From: DYGX01 sp035325905
GTDB lineage: Bacteria > Chloroflexota > Anaerolineae > Aggregatilineales > Aggregatilineaceae
NCBI GenBank assembly: GCA_035325905.1
Contig: DAOKYY010000147.1
Coordinates: forward strand, 1-5,808
Length of the DNA stretch: 5,808 nucleotides
Reading direction: 5' to 3'
Shown: in pieces, positions 1 to 5,795 of the stretch
Position numbering within the stretch: the stretch's first letter is position 1
Layout of the letters: the number at the start of each line of letters is the position of its first letter
Program-made: the position numbers and the translations under genes
Notes under the pieces: model-generated
What the model saw: the letters and a program-made list of their open reading frames with translations, nothing else
Told to the model about the DNA's origin: nothing
Databases searched by the model: none

Positions 1-46
1 GTCTTTCGCGGTTTCTTGCTGCTTTTAGCTGTCCTTTGCCGCTCCT

Positions 47-51
47 AGAGG
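47..51 (+). promoter_or_regulatory. Ribosome binding site of cdsA
   Basis: AGAGG lies 7 bases before the ATG at 59. It is the only purine-rich SD-like element in the pyrimidine-rich 58 bases upstream and supports that start codon. Confidence 0.7.
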
Positions 52-58
52 CTTCATC

Positions 59-862
59 ATGCTGAGAACCCGTGTGCTTGTCGCTGCCGTCGCCCTGCCC
101 GTGCTGACGGCGCTGGTCCTAATTGGCGGGTGGGTTTTCGCGCTGTTCGTCTTCGCCGCGATGCTGCTGGCCGGGTGGGAATATCGCGCGTTGTGGCTCA
201 AGGGCCAGCAGGCTCCGCCGGGGTGGCTGATCTACGGGCTGATCGCGCTGGCCTTCGCCGCGACGTGGCTCGAAGAACCCGGCTGGCGCACGCCGGGGCT
301 GATCGCGCTGCTAATCGCGGGGATGGCCCAGGCGATCTGGGACATGGAGCACGGTCGCGCGACGCCGATCATCAGCCTGGCGCTGGCGGCGTTCGGCGGG
401 GTCTATCTCGGCTGGCTCGGCAGCACGCTGGTCGCGGTGCGGATGCTGGAGCGCGGCGCGTATCTGGTCATCTTCCTGTACGGCTGCGTGATCATCGCCG
501 ACAGCGCGGCCTATTTCGTCGGGCGCCGCTTCGGGCGTCACAACATGTCGCCGCGCGTCAGCCCCAAGAAAACCTGGGAAGGGTTCGCCGGGGGCGTGGT
601 CGTCACGCCGATCTTCGGCCTGCTGGTCGGCTTGTTGCCCGCGAGCCAGATCATCACCCCCCTGCACGGCGCGCTGATCGGCCTGCTGATCAGCCTGATC
701 GGGCCGGTAGGCGACCTCGGCGAGTCGGTCATTAAGCGCCAGGTGGGCGTCAAGGATTCGAGCAACCTGATTCCCGGTCACGGCGGGATGCTGGACCGGA
801 CCGACTCGGTCCTGGTGTCCTTCGCGGTCGGCTACTACTACCTGCTGTGGTTCGTCCTCTGA
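59..862 (+). CDS. cdsA: Phosphatidate cytidylyltransferase (CDP-diacylglycerol synthase)
   Basis: This integral membrane enzyme makes CDP-diacylglycerol from phosphatidic acid and CTP, the branch point to bacterial phospholipids. The 267-residue length is normal for the family. The C-terminal family signature is intact at residues 223-249: S223, K226-R227, K232-D233, P239, H241-G-G, D246-R247 and D249. Two further conserved blocks are D148-S-A-A-Y-F-x-G-R-R-F-G-R with the S168-P-K-K-T-W-E-G segment behind it, and G218-D-L-G-E-S. Hydrophobic stretches around residues 6-38, 57-70, 79-93, 103-128, 134-154, 177-196, 203-216 and 250-267 give a polytopic protein. The ATG is supported by an AGAGG Shine-Dalgarno 7 bases upstream. 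The 3' end overlaps the next gene by 16 bases. In many bacteria cdsA follows uppS, but what lies upstream here is not visible. Identification is secure. Confidence 0.97.
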   Translation: MLRTRVLVAAVALPVLTALVLIGGWVFALFVFAAMLLAGWEYRALWLKGQQAPPGWLIYGLIALAFAATWLEEPGWRTPGLIALLIAGMAQAIWDMEHGRATPIISLALAAFGGVYLGWLGSTLVAVRMLERGAYLVIFLYGCVIIADSAAYFVGRRFGRHNMSPRVSPKKTWEGFAGGVVVTPIFGLLVGLLPASQIITPLHGALIGLLISLIGPVGDLGESVIKRQVGVKDSSNLIPGHGGMLDRTDSVLVSFAVGYYYLLWFVL

Positions 863-2874
863 GGCTTGCCCCGCCGCGCGGCAGCTTCCCGCGCCTGATG
901 GGGGGGGCGCTGCCGCTGCTGCTGGCCTTCGCGCTCTACGGGTACACGCTGCGCCTGCCGTTCTTCCTCGACGACGGGCCGAACCTGTGGGTCGCCGCGC
1001 ACCTTGACGGCGTCGAGCAGTGGGCCGGGACGCCCGCCTTCCCCTACTATCGCCCAGTCGCGTTTACGCTCTGGAAGCTCAACAGCGCGCTCTACGGGCA
1101 CTTCGACGCGCCCTCGCTGCACTGGCTCAACGTCGCCTGCCTGGGCCTCGGCGGCGCGGCGCTCGGCCAGATCGTGCGCCGGCTGCTGCCGGGGCCGGGC
1201 CGGAGCTGGCTCGGCGCGCTGGCCGGGGCGTTGTTCGTGCTGTTTCCGTTCAGCTACCAGGCGGTGACGCTGGTCAGCGCGCAGTTTCATCTGCTGCTGG
1301 CGCTCGGCATGCTGCTAAGCATTTGGCTCGCGCTGCGCTGGCTGGACGGCGCAGGCGGCGCGCTGACCCTGGCGCTGTGCTGGCTAAGCGGGCTGATCGG
1401 CATTTTCAGCCACGAGAACGGGCCGCTGCTGGCGCTGCTGCTGCCCGGCGCGATTCTAGCAGCCTATCCCCGGCGGGCGCGGCCCGCGCCGCGCCGCGCA
1501 ATCGCGGTCGTCGCGCCGGTGATCGCGCTGAGCGGCCTGTACGCGGGGTTGTGGCTGCTGGCCCCGCGTGACCGTTCGACGCCAGCCACGCTCAGCGCCG
1601 CGCCCGAAGACGCGCTCGGCTACCTGCTGCAAGGGCTGGTCTACCCGGTCTCCGCGCTGGCGCGGTGGGCGCTGCGCCCGGAAACGGTCCGCCCGGAGGC
1701 GGCGCTGGCGCTCGCGCTGGGCGTGACAGCGGTCGCGGTCGCGCTGGTGCTGCGCCGAGACCGGGGCGCGACGGGTCCCGCGCTGCTCGGTCTGGTGTGG
1801 TACGGCGCGGCGATCGCGCCCTCGGCGCTGCTGCTGGCGCCGGATTACGTGCTCGGCTCGCCGCGCCTGATGCTGCTCGCGTCGGCGGGCGGGGCGCTGT
1901 TCTGGGCGGCGGTCGGGCGCGCGCTGTGGCGGGGCCGGGCTGGACGCGCGCTGTTCGTCGCGGGCAGCGCGCTCGCGCTGATCCTGGCGCTCAGCTTTCT
2001 GACAGCGCGGCGCGACGAACACCTGCGTATGGGGCGCTACACTCGCGATCTGCTGGCGCTCGGCGCGGCGCTGCCCATCGAGCGCGACGGCTTGCTGCTG
2101 GTCAACGCGCCGAACTACATCGCGCCCGCGCAGCGCACCTTCTTGCTCGGCTCGGAGGGCGCGATTTTTATGCTCGACAGCCTGTCGTACGGCCAGCAGA
2201 TGTGGGCCAACACCGCGCTCGGCCCGCCGCCGGTCGAAGCCTTCGCCCACGCCGCGACGCTGCGCGACACGGGGGGCATCTACCAGCCGCACGGGCCGTA
2301 TCGCGACGGCGCACCACTCCATGACGCGCTGCGCGCCGCGCCGATCATCGCGGTGACACAGTTCGAGGGCGCGGCGTTTTTTCCGGTGCACGTGGGCGGC
2401 GCGGGCGATCCGGTCCCCGCGGGGGAGCAGGCGCGCTTTGTCGAGGCAGACGTGACGCTGATCGATGCGCAGGCGGCGCTGCGACCTGGCGAGCGCGCGC
2501 TCGACGTGCGGCTGGCGTGGGCCGTCGAGCAGCCCGCGCCGCTCAAGCTGTTCGTGCATGTAACGTGCCGAGACGCGCTGATCGCGCAGTCAGACGGCTA
2601 CCCCTGGGGCGATCTCTACCCTTTCGCGGCGTGGCAGCCGGGCGAGCGGCATACCGATCGCCGCCTGATCCGCCTGCCTGAGGGCGCGGACCCCGCGTGT
2701 CTGCGCGTGACGGCCGGGCTGTATCACGAGACGACGCTGGAGCGCCTGACCCCGCTCGACCCGCGCACCGGCGCGCCGTTCCCTGGCGCGGCGGTGCCCG
2801 TTCCGCTGCTCGCGGACGGGGAAAAACAGGTGAAAAGTCATGATGGCACATTCAGGCAAGATCGTTTACAATAG
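847..2874 (+). CDS. Polytopic membrane protein, GT-C/TMTC-like glycosyltransferase with C-terminal beta-rich domain
   Basis: This is a 675-residue membrane protein, probably transferring a sugar from a lipid-phosphate donor on the outer face of the membrane; donor and acceptor cannot be read from sequence. The first extracytoplasmic loop carries an acidic pair (F-L-D42-D43-G-P-N) and then Y67-Y-R-P-V with a downstream L-N motif. This arrangement resembles GT-C enzymes of the PMT/TMTC type. S188-H-E-N-G fits the later S-K-E-x-G-like motif of TMTC proteins. About ten hydrophobic segments occupy residues 19-385. The remainder is soluble: a loop-rich part (about 390-520), then a beta-rich module (about 525-640) with D-V-R-L-x-W, F-V-H-V and W-Q-P-G-E motifs, often attached to Chloroflexota membrane glycosyltransferases. 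The chosen start is GTG inside the end of cdsA, giving an arginine-rich N-terminus before TM1. ATG at 898 (residue 18) is an alternative, and neither has a clear SD. Translational coupling to cdsA is likely. The last 18 residues are lower in GC and look like a read-out tail. Confidence 0.72.
   Translation: MVRPLRLAPPRGSFPRLMGGALPLLLAFALYGYTLRLPFFLDDGPNLWVAAHLDGVEQWAGTPAFPYYRPVAFTLWKLNSALYGHFDAPSLHWLNVACLGLGGAALGQIVRRLLPGPGRSWLGALAGALFVLFPFSYQAVTLVSAQFHLLLALGMLLSIWLALRWLDGAGGALTLALCWLSGLIGIFSHENGPLLALLLPGAILAAYPRRARPAPRRAIAVVAPVIALSGLYAGLWLLAPRDRSTPATLSAAPEDALGYLLQGLVYPVSALARWALRPETVRPEAALALALGVTAVAVALVLRRDRGATGPALLGLVWYGAAIAPSALLLAPDYVLGSPRLMLLASAGGALFWAAVGRALWRGRAGRALFVAGSALALILALSFLTARRDEHLRMGRYTRDLLALGAALPIERDGLLLVNAPNYIAPAQRTFLLGSEGAIFMLDSLSYGQQMWANTALGPPPVEAFAHAATLRDTGGIYQPHGPYRDGAPLHDALRAAPIIAVTQFEGAAFFPVHVGGAGDPVPAGEQARFVEADVTLIDAQAALRPGERALDVRLAWAVEQPAPLKLFVHVTCRDALIAQSDGYPWGDLYPFAAWQPGERHTDRRLIRLPEGADPACLRVTAGLYHETTLERLTPLDPRTGAPFPGAAVPVPLLADGEKQVKSHDGTFRQDRLQ
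2867..2872 (+). promoter_or_regulatory. Candidate -10 element upstream of rho
   Basis: TACAAT matches the TATAAT consensus at five of six positions and lies where GC drops sharply at the end of the upstream gene. The -35 position is poor: with a 17-base spacer it reads TGGCAC at 2844-2849. If used, it would give a rho leader of roughly 275 bases. Weak evidence. Confidence 0.3.
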
Positions 2875-3055
2875 AATTCAGGTGGTTCGACCGCACGCCA
2901 CAGACTTTCCCAGCCGGCTCCACAACATTTGTCTGAGCGAATTTACTGAGCGTGCTCTACTCCTACCCGGCCGTCCACAATCCGTGAACTTCCTATTCGC
3001 AAGGTTTCCATTGGCCTTGAATTTGCGGTGTGAGTCGTCTCGGCGACGCCCCCTG

Positions 3056-3082
3056 TTGACCTTAAACGCTGGCCTGTATTGT
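3056..3082 (+). promoter_or_regulatory. Candidate rho-proximal promoter
   Basis: TTGACC (3056-3061) resembles a -35 box and TATTGT (3077-3082) a -10 box, but the spacer is only 15 bases. Shifting the -35 to TGTTGA (3054-3059) gives a 17-base spacer with a poorer box. Use of this promoter would leave a leader of about 65 bases that still includes the hairpin before the rho start. Confidence 0.25.
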
Positions 3083-3119
3083 CCATGACCGTCACGCTAC
3101 GCGACGATCCCAACAGAGG

Positions 3120-3143
3120 CCGAGAGGCCGCTTCCTCGCTCGG
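3120..3143 (+). promoter_or_regulatory. Hairpin overlapping the rho Shine-Dalgarno
   Basis: CCGA-GAGG (3120-3127) can pair with CCTC (3134-3137) and TCGG (3140-3143), leaving a six-base loop CCGCTT and a two-base bulge at 3138-3139. That is eight base pairs in all, six of them G-C. The last two bases of the 3' arm (GG, 3142-3143) are also the first two of the GGAG Shine-Dalgarno of rho. Pairing is seen in the sequence; a regulatory role is inference. Confidence 0.4.
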
Positions 3144-3145
3144 AG
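3142..3145 (+). promoter_or_regulatory. Ribosome binding site of rho
   Basis: GGAG (GGAGA with the next base) sits 10 bases before the ATG at 3156, slightly long but acceptable. It supports the start used for rho. Its first two bases belong to the upstream hairpin stem. Confidence 0.65.
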
Positions 3146-3155
3146 ATTCCTGAAG

Positions 3156-4424
3156 ATGGATATTGCCCAACTCGAAACGCAAAACCTGGAAGAACTGCGC
3201 AATCTGGCTCGCGAGGCCGATATCGCCGGGTTCAGCCGGCTGAAAAAGCAAGACCTGATCCTGCGCCTGCTGCGTGACAAAGCGGAAAAGCAGGGACACA
3301 AGCTGCGCGGCGGCATCCTCGAAGTGATCGACGACGGGATCGGCTTTCTGCGCTCGGATCATTACCTGCCGGGGCCGGACGATATTTACGTCAGCCAGAC
3401 GCAGATCCGGCGTTTCGGTCTGCGCACCGGGGACATGGTGATCGGGCAGGTGCGCCCACCCAAAGACTCGGAGAAGTATTACGGGCTGTTGCGCGTCGAA
3501 GCCGTCAACGGCCTCGACCCTGAGCAAGCCAAGCGGCGCCCGCGCTTCGACGACCTGACCGCCATCTTCCCCAACGAGCGTTACAACCTGGAAACCAACC
3601 CGCGCATCCTCTCGACCCGGCTGCTGAACCTGATCGCGCCGATCGGGCGGGGGCAGCGCGGCCTGATCGTCAGCCCGCCCAAAGCGGGTAAGACGACCGT
3701 CCTGAAGGAAGTCGCCAACGCGATCAGCACTAATTACCCCGAAGTGCACCTGATGGTCGTGCTGATCGGCGAGCGCCCCGAAGAAGTGACGGACATGGAC
3801 CGCTCGGTCGATGCTGAGGTGATCAGCAGCACGTTCGACGAGCCGGTCGCCTACCACGTGCGCGTGGCCGAGATGGCGCTGGAGCGCGCCAAGCGGCTGG
3901 TCGAGTCCGAGCGCCATGTCGCGATCCTGCTCGACAGCATCACGCGCCTGGCGCGCGCCTACAACCTGGTCGTGCCGCCCAGCGGCCGCACCCTGACCGG
4001 CGGCCTCGACCCGTCCGCGCTGTACCCGCCCAAGCGGTTCTTTGGCGCGGCGCGCAACGTCGAGGAAGGCGGCAGCCTGACGATCGTGGCGACCTGCCTG
4101 GTCAAGACCGGCAGCCGCATGGACGACGTGATCTACGAGGAATTCAAGGGCACCGGCAACATGGAGCTACATCTCTCGCGCGAGCTGCAAGAGCGCCGCG
4201 TCTTCCCGGCGTTCGACATCACGCAATCGTCCACGCGCCGCGAGGAGCTGCTGCTCGGCCCGGATATTCTCCAGCGCGTGTGGACCATGCGCCGCATGCT
4301 GATGCAGATGCAACAGCCCCCGGCCAATTACGACAACGTCAGCGCGACGGAGGCGCTGATCAACCAGCTTCGCCACACCGACGACAACGAGGAATTCCTC
4401 GAAGAATTGACGCGCCGGGGCTAG
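3156..4424 (+). CDS. rho: Transcription termination factor Rho
   Basis: Rho is the hexameric RNA-dependent ATPase/helicase that pulls RNA polymerase off untranslated transcripts. At 422 residues it is close to the E. coli protein (419) and has no N-terminal insertion. Domains in order: the Rho N-terminal helical domain (about 1-45); a cold-shock-like RNA-binding domain (about 48-125) with RNP1-like D60-G-I-G-F-L-R; and the RecA-type ATPase (about 130-422). The ATPase shows Walker A P174-P-K-A-G-K-T180, catalytic E206 with R207, Walker B I-L-L-D260-S, the Q-loop R278-T-L-T-G-G, the R-loop E-E-F-K331-G-T-G and the arginine finger R361. Compared with E. coli, D210 is G205, K283 is R278 and K326 is R321; the last two keep positive charge. 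The equivalents of known bicyclomycin-resistance positions (L203, M214, S261, G332) are of the sensitive type. It appears monocistronic, bounded by its own leader and an intrinsic terminator. Identification is certain. Confidence 0.99.
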   Translation: MDIAQLETQNLEELRNLAREADIAGFSRLKKQDLILRLLRDKAEKQGHKLRGGILEVIDDGIGFLRSDHYLPGPDDIYVSQTQIRRFGLRTGDMVIGQVRPPKDSEKYYGLLRVEAVNGLDPEQAKRRPRFDDLTAIFPNERYNLETNPRILSTRLLNLIAPIGRGQRGLIVSPPKAGKTTVLKEVANAISTNYPEVHLMVVLIGERPEEVTDMDRSVDAEVISSTFDEPVAYHVRVAEMALERAKRLVESERHVAILLDSITRLARAYNLVVPPSGRTLTGGLDPSALYPPKRFFGAARNVEEGGSLTIVATCLVKTGSRMDDVIYEEFKGTGNMELHLSRELQERRVFPAFDITQSSTRREELLLGPDILQRVWTMRRMLMQMQQPPANYDNVSATEALINQLRHTDDNEEFLEELTRRG

Positions 4425-4449
4425 CGCGCGGCGCGACTCTCAGACACAG

Positions 4450-4487
4450 AACCCCGCCGGTGTATGCGCCAGCGGGGTTTTATTTTT
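4450..4487 (+). terminator. Rho-independent terminator after rho
   Basis: AACCCCGC (4450-4457) pairs perfectly with GCGGGGTT (4472-4479). A 14-base interior can add two G-C pairs (4459-4460 with 4469-4470). The stem runs into TTTATTTTT (4478-4486). It begins 25 bases after the rho stop codon. On the minus strand the downstream side is not T-rich, so it mainly serves rho. Confidence 0.9.
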
Positions 4488-4498
4488 AAGCCGTTAAT

Positions 4499-4514
4499 GG
4501 TTGGTTAGCCAACC
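4499..4514. repeat. Perfect short inverted repeat
   Basis: GGTTGG (4499-4504) and CCAACC (4509-4514) are perfect reverse complements around a TTAG tetraloop. No T-run follows in either direction, so it is not a canonical terminator. It could help 3'-end stability of transcripts arriving from either side; the role is unknown. Confidence 0.6.
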
Positions 4515-4596
4515 CCAACCGTAGAGTGGCATACCCGGCGCATTTAGCCGTTGCTTACCCTTACCCTTTTTCGCTGCCGTTGCCTGTTCCTTGCTC

Positions 4597-4631
4597 TCGC
4601 TAATCGCTCATTGCTAACCGCTAATCGCTTC
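4597..4631. repeat. Degenerate heptanucleotide tandem repeat
   Basis: Five consecutive 7-base units can be read: TCGCTAA, TCGCTCA, TTGCTAA, CCGCTAA and TCGCTTC, sharing a GCT core at positions 3-5. More decayed units with similar words (TTGCT, CCGTTGC, TCGCTG) extend leftwards to about 4544. The array stops at the 3' end of the minus-strand glycosylase gene, two bases inside which the last recognisable words fade. It does not look like CRISPR, having no spacers. Confidence 0.6.
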
Positions 4632-4632
4632 A

Positions 4633-5262
4633 CTACTCCCCCGCCGCGACGCGCCACAGATACAGCGACGCGACCGAGCCGAACGGCGAGTAGCGCGCCC
4701 GGTAGCGATCGAAGGCCGCCCGGTCGAGGTCGTCTCGCCCATAGAGCGTCATCATCCCGCGCCGGATGCCCAGATCGCCCCAACTGACCACATCCGGGCG
4801 CTGCAACGAGAAAATCAAGATCATCTCCGCCGTCCAGACGCCGATCCCGCGCAGCGCGGACAGGCGCGCGATCACCTCGTCGTCAGGCAGCGTCGGGAGC
4901 GCGTCCAGGTCAAGCGCGCCTTCGGCCACCGCGTCGGACAGCCCCTTGATAGTGCTCGCCTTGCGCAGCGACAGGCCGCAGCGTTGGATGTCCTCCAGCG
5001 GCGCGGCGCCGACCGTTGCGGGCGTGATCGCGCCCAGTCGCTCGACCAGCCGCCGGGAGACGGTCGCGGCGGCTTTGCCGGAAATCTGCTGCGCGACCAC
5101 GCTGTGCACCAGCGCCGCGAAGGGGTCGGGGATCACCGGGCGCTCAAGCATCCCGATCCGCTCGATGGCCTGCCCCAGCGCCGGGTCTTGCTGCGTCAGA
5201 TAGTCGATCTCGACCGGGCCGTAGCGAAAGAAACCATCGTACATCGGCAGCGATAGCACCAT
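4633..5262 (-). CDS. DNA-3-methyladenine glycosylase II-type (AlkA/Mag family, HhH-GPD)
   Basis: This base-excision repair enzyme should remove alkylated purines such as 3-methyladenine, leaving an abasic site. The 209-residue protein is a compact HhH-GPD glycosylase, similar in size to yeast-type Mag1 and lacking the N-terminal beta domain of E. coli AlkA. V55-V-A-Q-Q-I-S61 is the conserved helix near the start of the domain. The helix-hairpin-helix is L137-R-G-I-G141-V-W-T-A. The catalytic aspartate is D163 in W-G-D-L-G-I-R-R-G. There is a single cysteine (C95), so no iron-sulphur cluster, which argues against the EndoIII/MutY branch. The start at 5262 is chosen because its A is also the last base of the upstream TAA stop (TAATG), implying translational coupling; no strong SD is needed or seen. 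The frame stays open upstream to 5682, but that part is the out-of-frame shadow of the DinB-like gene. ATG at 5244 is a weaker alternative start. Confidence 0.93.
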   Translation of the reverse strand: MVLSLPMYDGFFRYGPVEIDYLTQQDPALGQAIERIGMLERPVIPDPFAALVHSVVAQQISGKAAATVSRRLVERLGAITPATVGAAPLEDIQRCGLSLRKASTIKGLSDAVAEGALDLDALPTLPDDEVIARLSALRGIGVWTAEMILIFSLQRPDVVSWGDLGIRRGMMTLYGRDDLDRAAFDRYRARYSPFGSVASLYLWRVAAGE

Positions 5263-5720
5263 TAGCTCAGGCGCTCGCGCCAGGCGCGGATCGCGCGGGC
5301 GTGCTCCGGGTAGTGGCTGTAGGTGTCCAGCCGCAGCCGCCGCCGGAAGCGCGTCTCGCGCGTGATCTGATCGTCGGGCGCGCGCTGTACGACCTCGATC
5401 AGCCGGCGGTGTGTGGCGTCCAACTGCGCCAGCACCTCGGCCAGCGGCAGATCGCGCTTCTGCGCGCTCATCTGCGCGTTGAAGGCGTTGAGGCCGCCGT
5501 AGAGATCGGCGTAGCGCGGCGGCGTCTGCCCGTCCAGGATCAGCGGCAGCATCCGCAGCGCCTCTTCTTCCCAGGTGGTGACATGCGCCAGAATATCCTT
5601 GACCGACCACTCGCCGGTGACGCCCGGCTCGGTCATCTGCGCCTCGCTCAGCCCGGCGAAAGACGCTTGGAGGTCCGCCCACGCGTTTTCGAGCTTGTCG
5701 AGCAGCTGCTGCTTGGTCAT
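5262..5720 (-). CDS. DinB/DfsB-type four-helix-bundle protein
   Basis: This 152-residue soluble protein belongs to the DinB-like superfamily, closest in look to the ClbS/DfsB group. The family shares a four-helix bundle with a metal site formed by three histidines; many members are of unknown function, and others are thiol transferases or hydrolases. Visible here are G36-E-W-S-V-K-D-I-L-A-H46 with V-T-T-W-E following, and near the C-terminus H136-Y-P-E-H140-A-R-A-I-R-A-W. H46, H136 and H140 are therefore the likely metal ligands. The ATG at 5720 is backed by an AGAGGG Shine-Dalgarno 6 bases upstream. The frame stays open to the window edge (5807), but the extra N-terminal residues have no family resemblance. 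It is the first gene of an operon with the downstream glycosylase, sharing one base. The substrate is unknown; the pairing suggests a stress or alkylation-damage context, which is inference only. Confidence 0.88.
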   Translation of the reverse strand: MTKQQLLDKLENAWADLQASFAGLSEAQMTEPGVTGEWSVKDILAHVTTWEEEALRMLPLILDGQTPPRYADLYGGLNAFNAQMSAQKRDLPLAEVLAQLDATHRRLIEVVQRAPDDQITRETRFRRRLRLDTYSHYPEHARAIRAWRERLS

Positions 5721-5726
5721 CGTGTG

Positions 5727-5732
5727 CCCTCT
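5727..5732 (-). promoter_or_regulatory. Ribosome binding site of the DinB-like gene
   Basis: AGAGGG on the minus strand lies 6 bases before the ATG at 5720. It decides for this start over the longer open frame reaching the window edge. Confidence 0.75.
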
Positions 5733-5740
5733 TTGTTCAG

Positions 5741-5757
5741 CACTCAGCCATTGAGTG
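5741..5757. promoter_or_regulatory. Inverted repeat upstream of the DinB-glycosylase operon
   Basis: CACTCA (5741-5746) and TGAGTG (5752-5757) form a perfect 6-base dyad around GCCAT, 8 bases upstream of the Shine-Dalgarno. It could be an operator or a small leader hairpin. CACTCAG-like words can also come from intergenic simple repeats, so the assignment is open. Confidence 0.3.
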
Positions 5758-5767
5758 ACCTTCCGAA

Positions 5768-5795
5768 ATGATCTAGCGAATGCGGCGCTTCGCAA
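5768..5795 (-). promoter_or_regulatory. Weak candidate promoter for the DinB-glycosylase operon
   Basis: On the minus strand TTGCGA (5795-5790) and GATCAT (5773-5768) are separated by 16 bases, each matching four of six consensus positions. The start of transcription would fall just upstream of the 5741-5757 dyad. Weak match, listed because nothing better is seen. Confidence 0.2.

Larger units (their letters stand above)
2875..3155 (+). other. Intergenic spacer and likely 5' leader of rho
   Basis: These 281 bases separate the glycosyltransferase gene from rho and contain no recognised gene. They are lower in GC than the flanking genes. From 2881 to 3000 I count 43 C against 25 G, a C-over-G skew of the kind Rho prefers on RNA. 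There is no good intrinsic terminator for the upstream gene here. The spacer holds candidate promoter elements, two short reading frames (2840-3088 and 3085-3153) and a hairpin next to the rho SD. Autoregulation of rho through its leader is known in several bacteria; applying it here is inference. Confidence 0.5.
4425..4632. other. Spacer between convergent genes
   Basis: This non-coding stretch lies between rho (plus) and the glycosylase gene (minus). It contains the rho terminator, a small perfect hairpin at 4499-4514 and a degenerate tandem repeat rich in TTGCT/CGCTAA words. I see no plausible gene in it on either strand. Confidence 0.7.

Noticed and set aside
1456..2559. Long open frame of 367 codons on the minus strand opposite the membrane protein gene
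   Set aside because: Its product is extremely rich in R, Q and A with no domain-like pattern, as expected for the antisense shadow of a GC-rich gene; the plus-strand frame has clear membrane segments and family motifs.
2844..2858. Sigma-54-like element TGGCAC followed by GGCA
   Set aside because: The GC doublet of the -12 element is one base too close to the GG of the -24 element, and the TTGC core is missing.
2943..3917. 324-codon minus-strand frame across the rho leader and 5' half of rho
   Set aside because: The strand opposite is an unmistakable rho; the antisense product has no family resemblance and is rich in Q, D and H from codon mirroring.
4544..4631. Possible CRISPR array
   Set aside because: Units are 7 bases, adjoining and degenerate, with no unique spacers and no cas genes in the window.
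5263..5682. N-terminal extension of the glycosylase frame up to 5682
   Set aside because: The extension is low-complexity arginine/alanine sequence lying over the DinB-like gene in another frame. The TAATG junction at 5262 gives the natural start.
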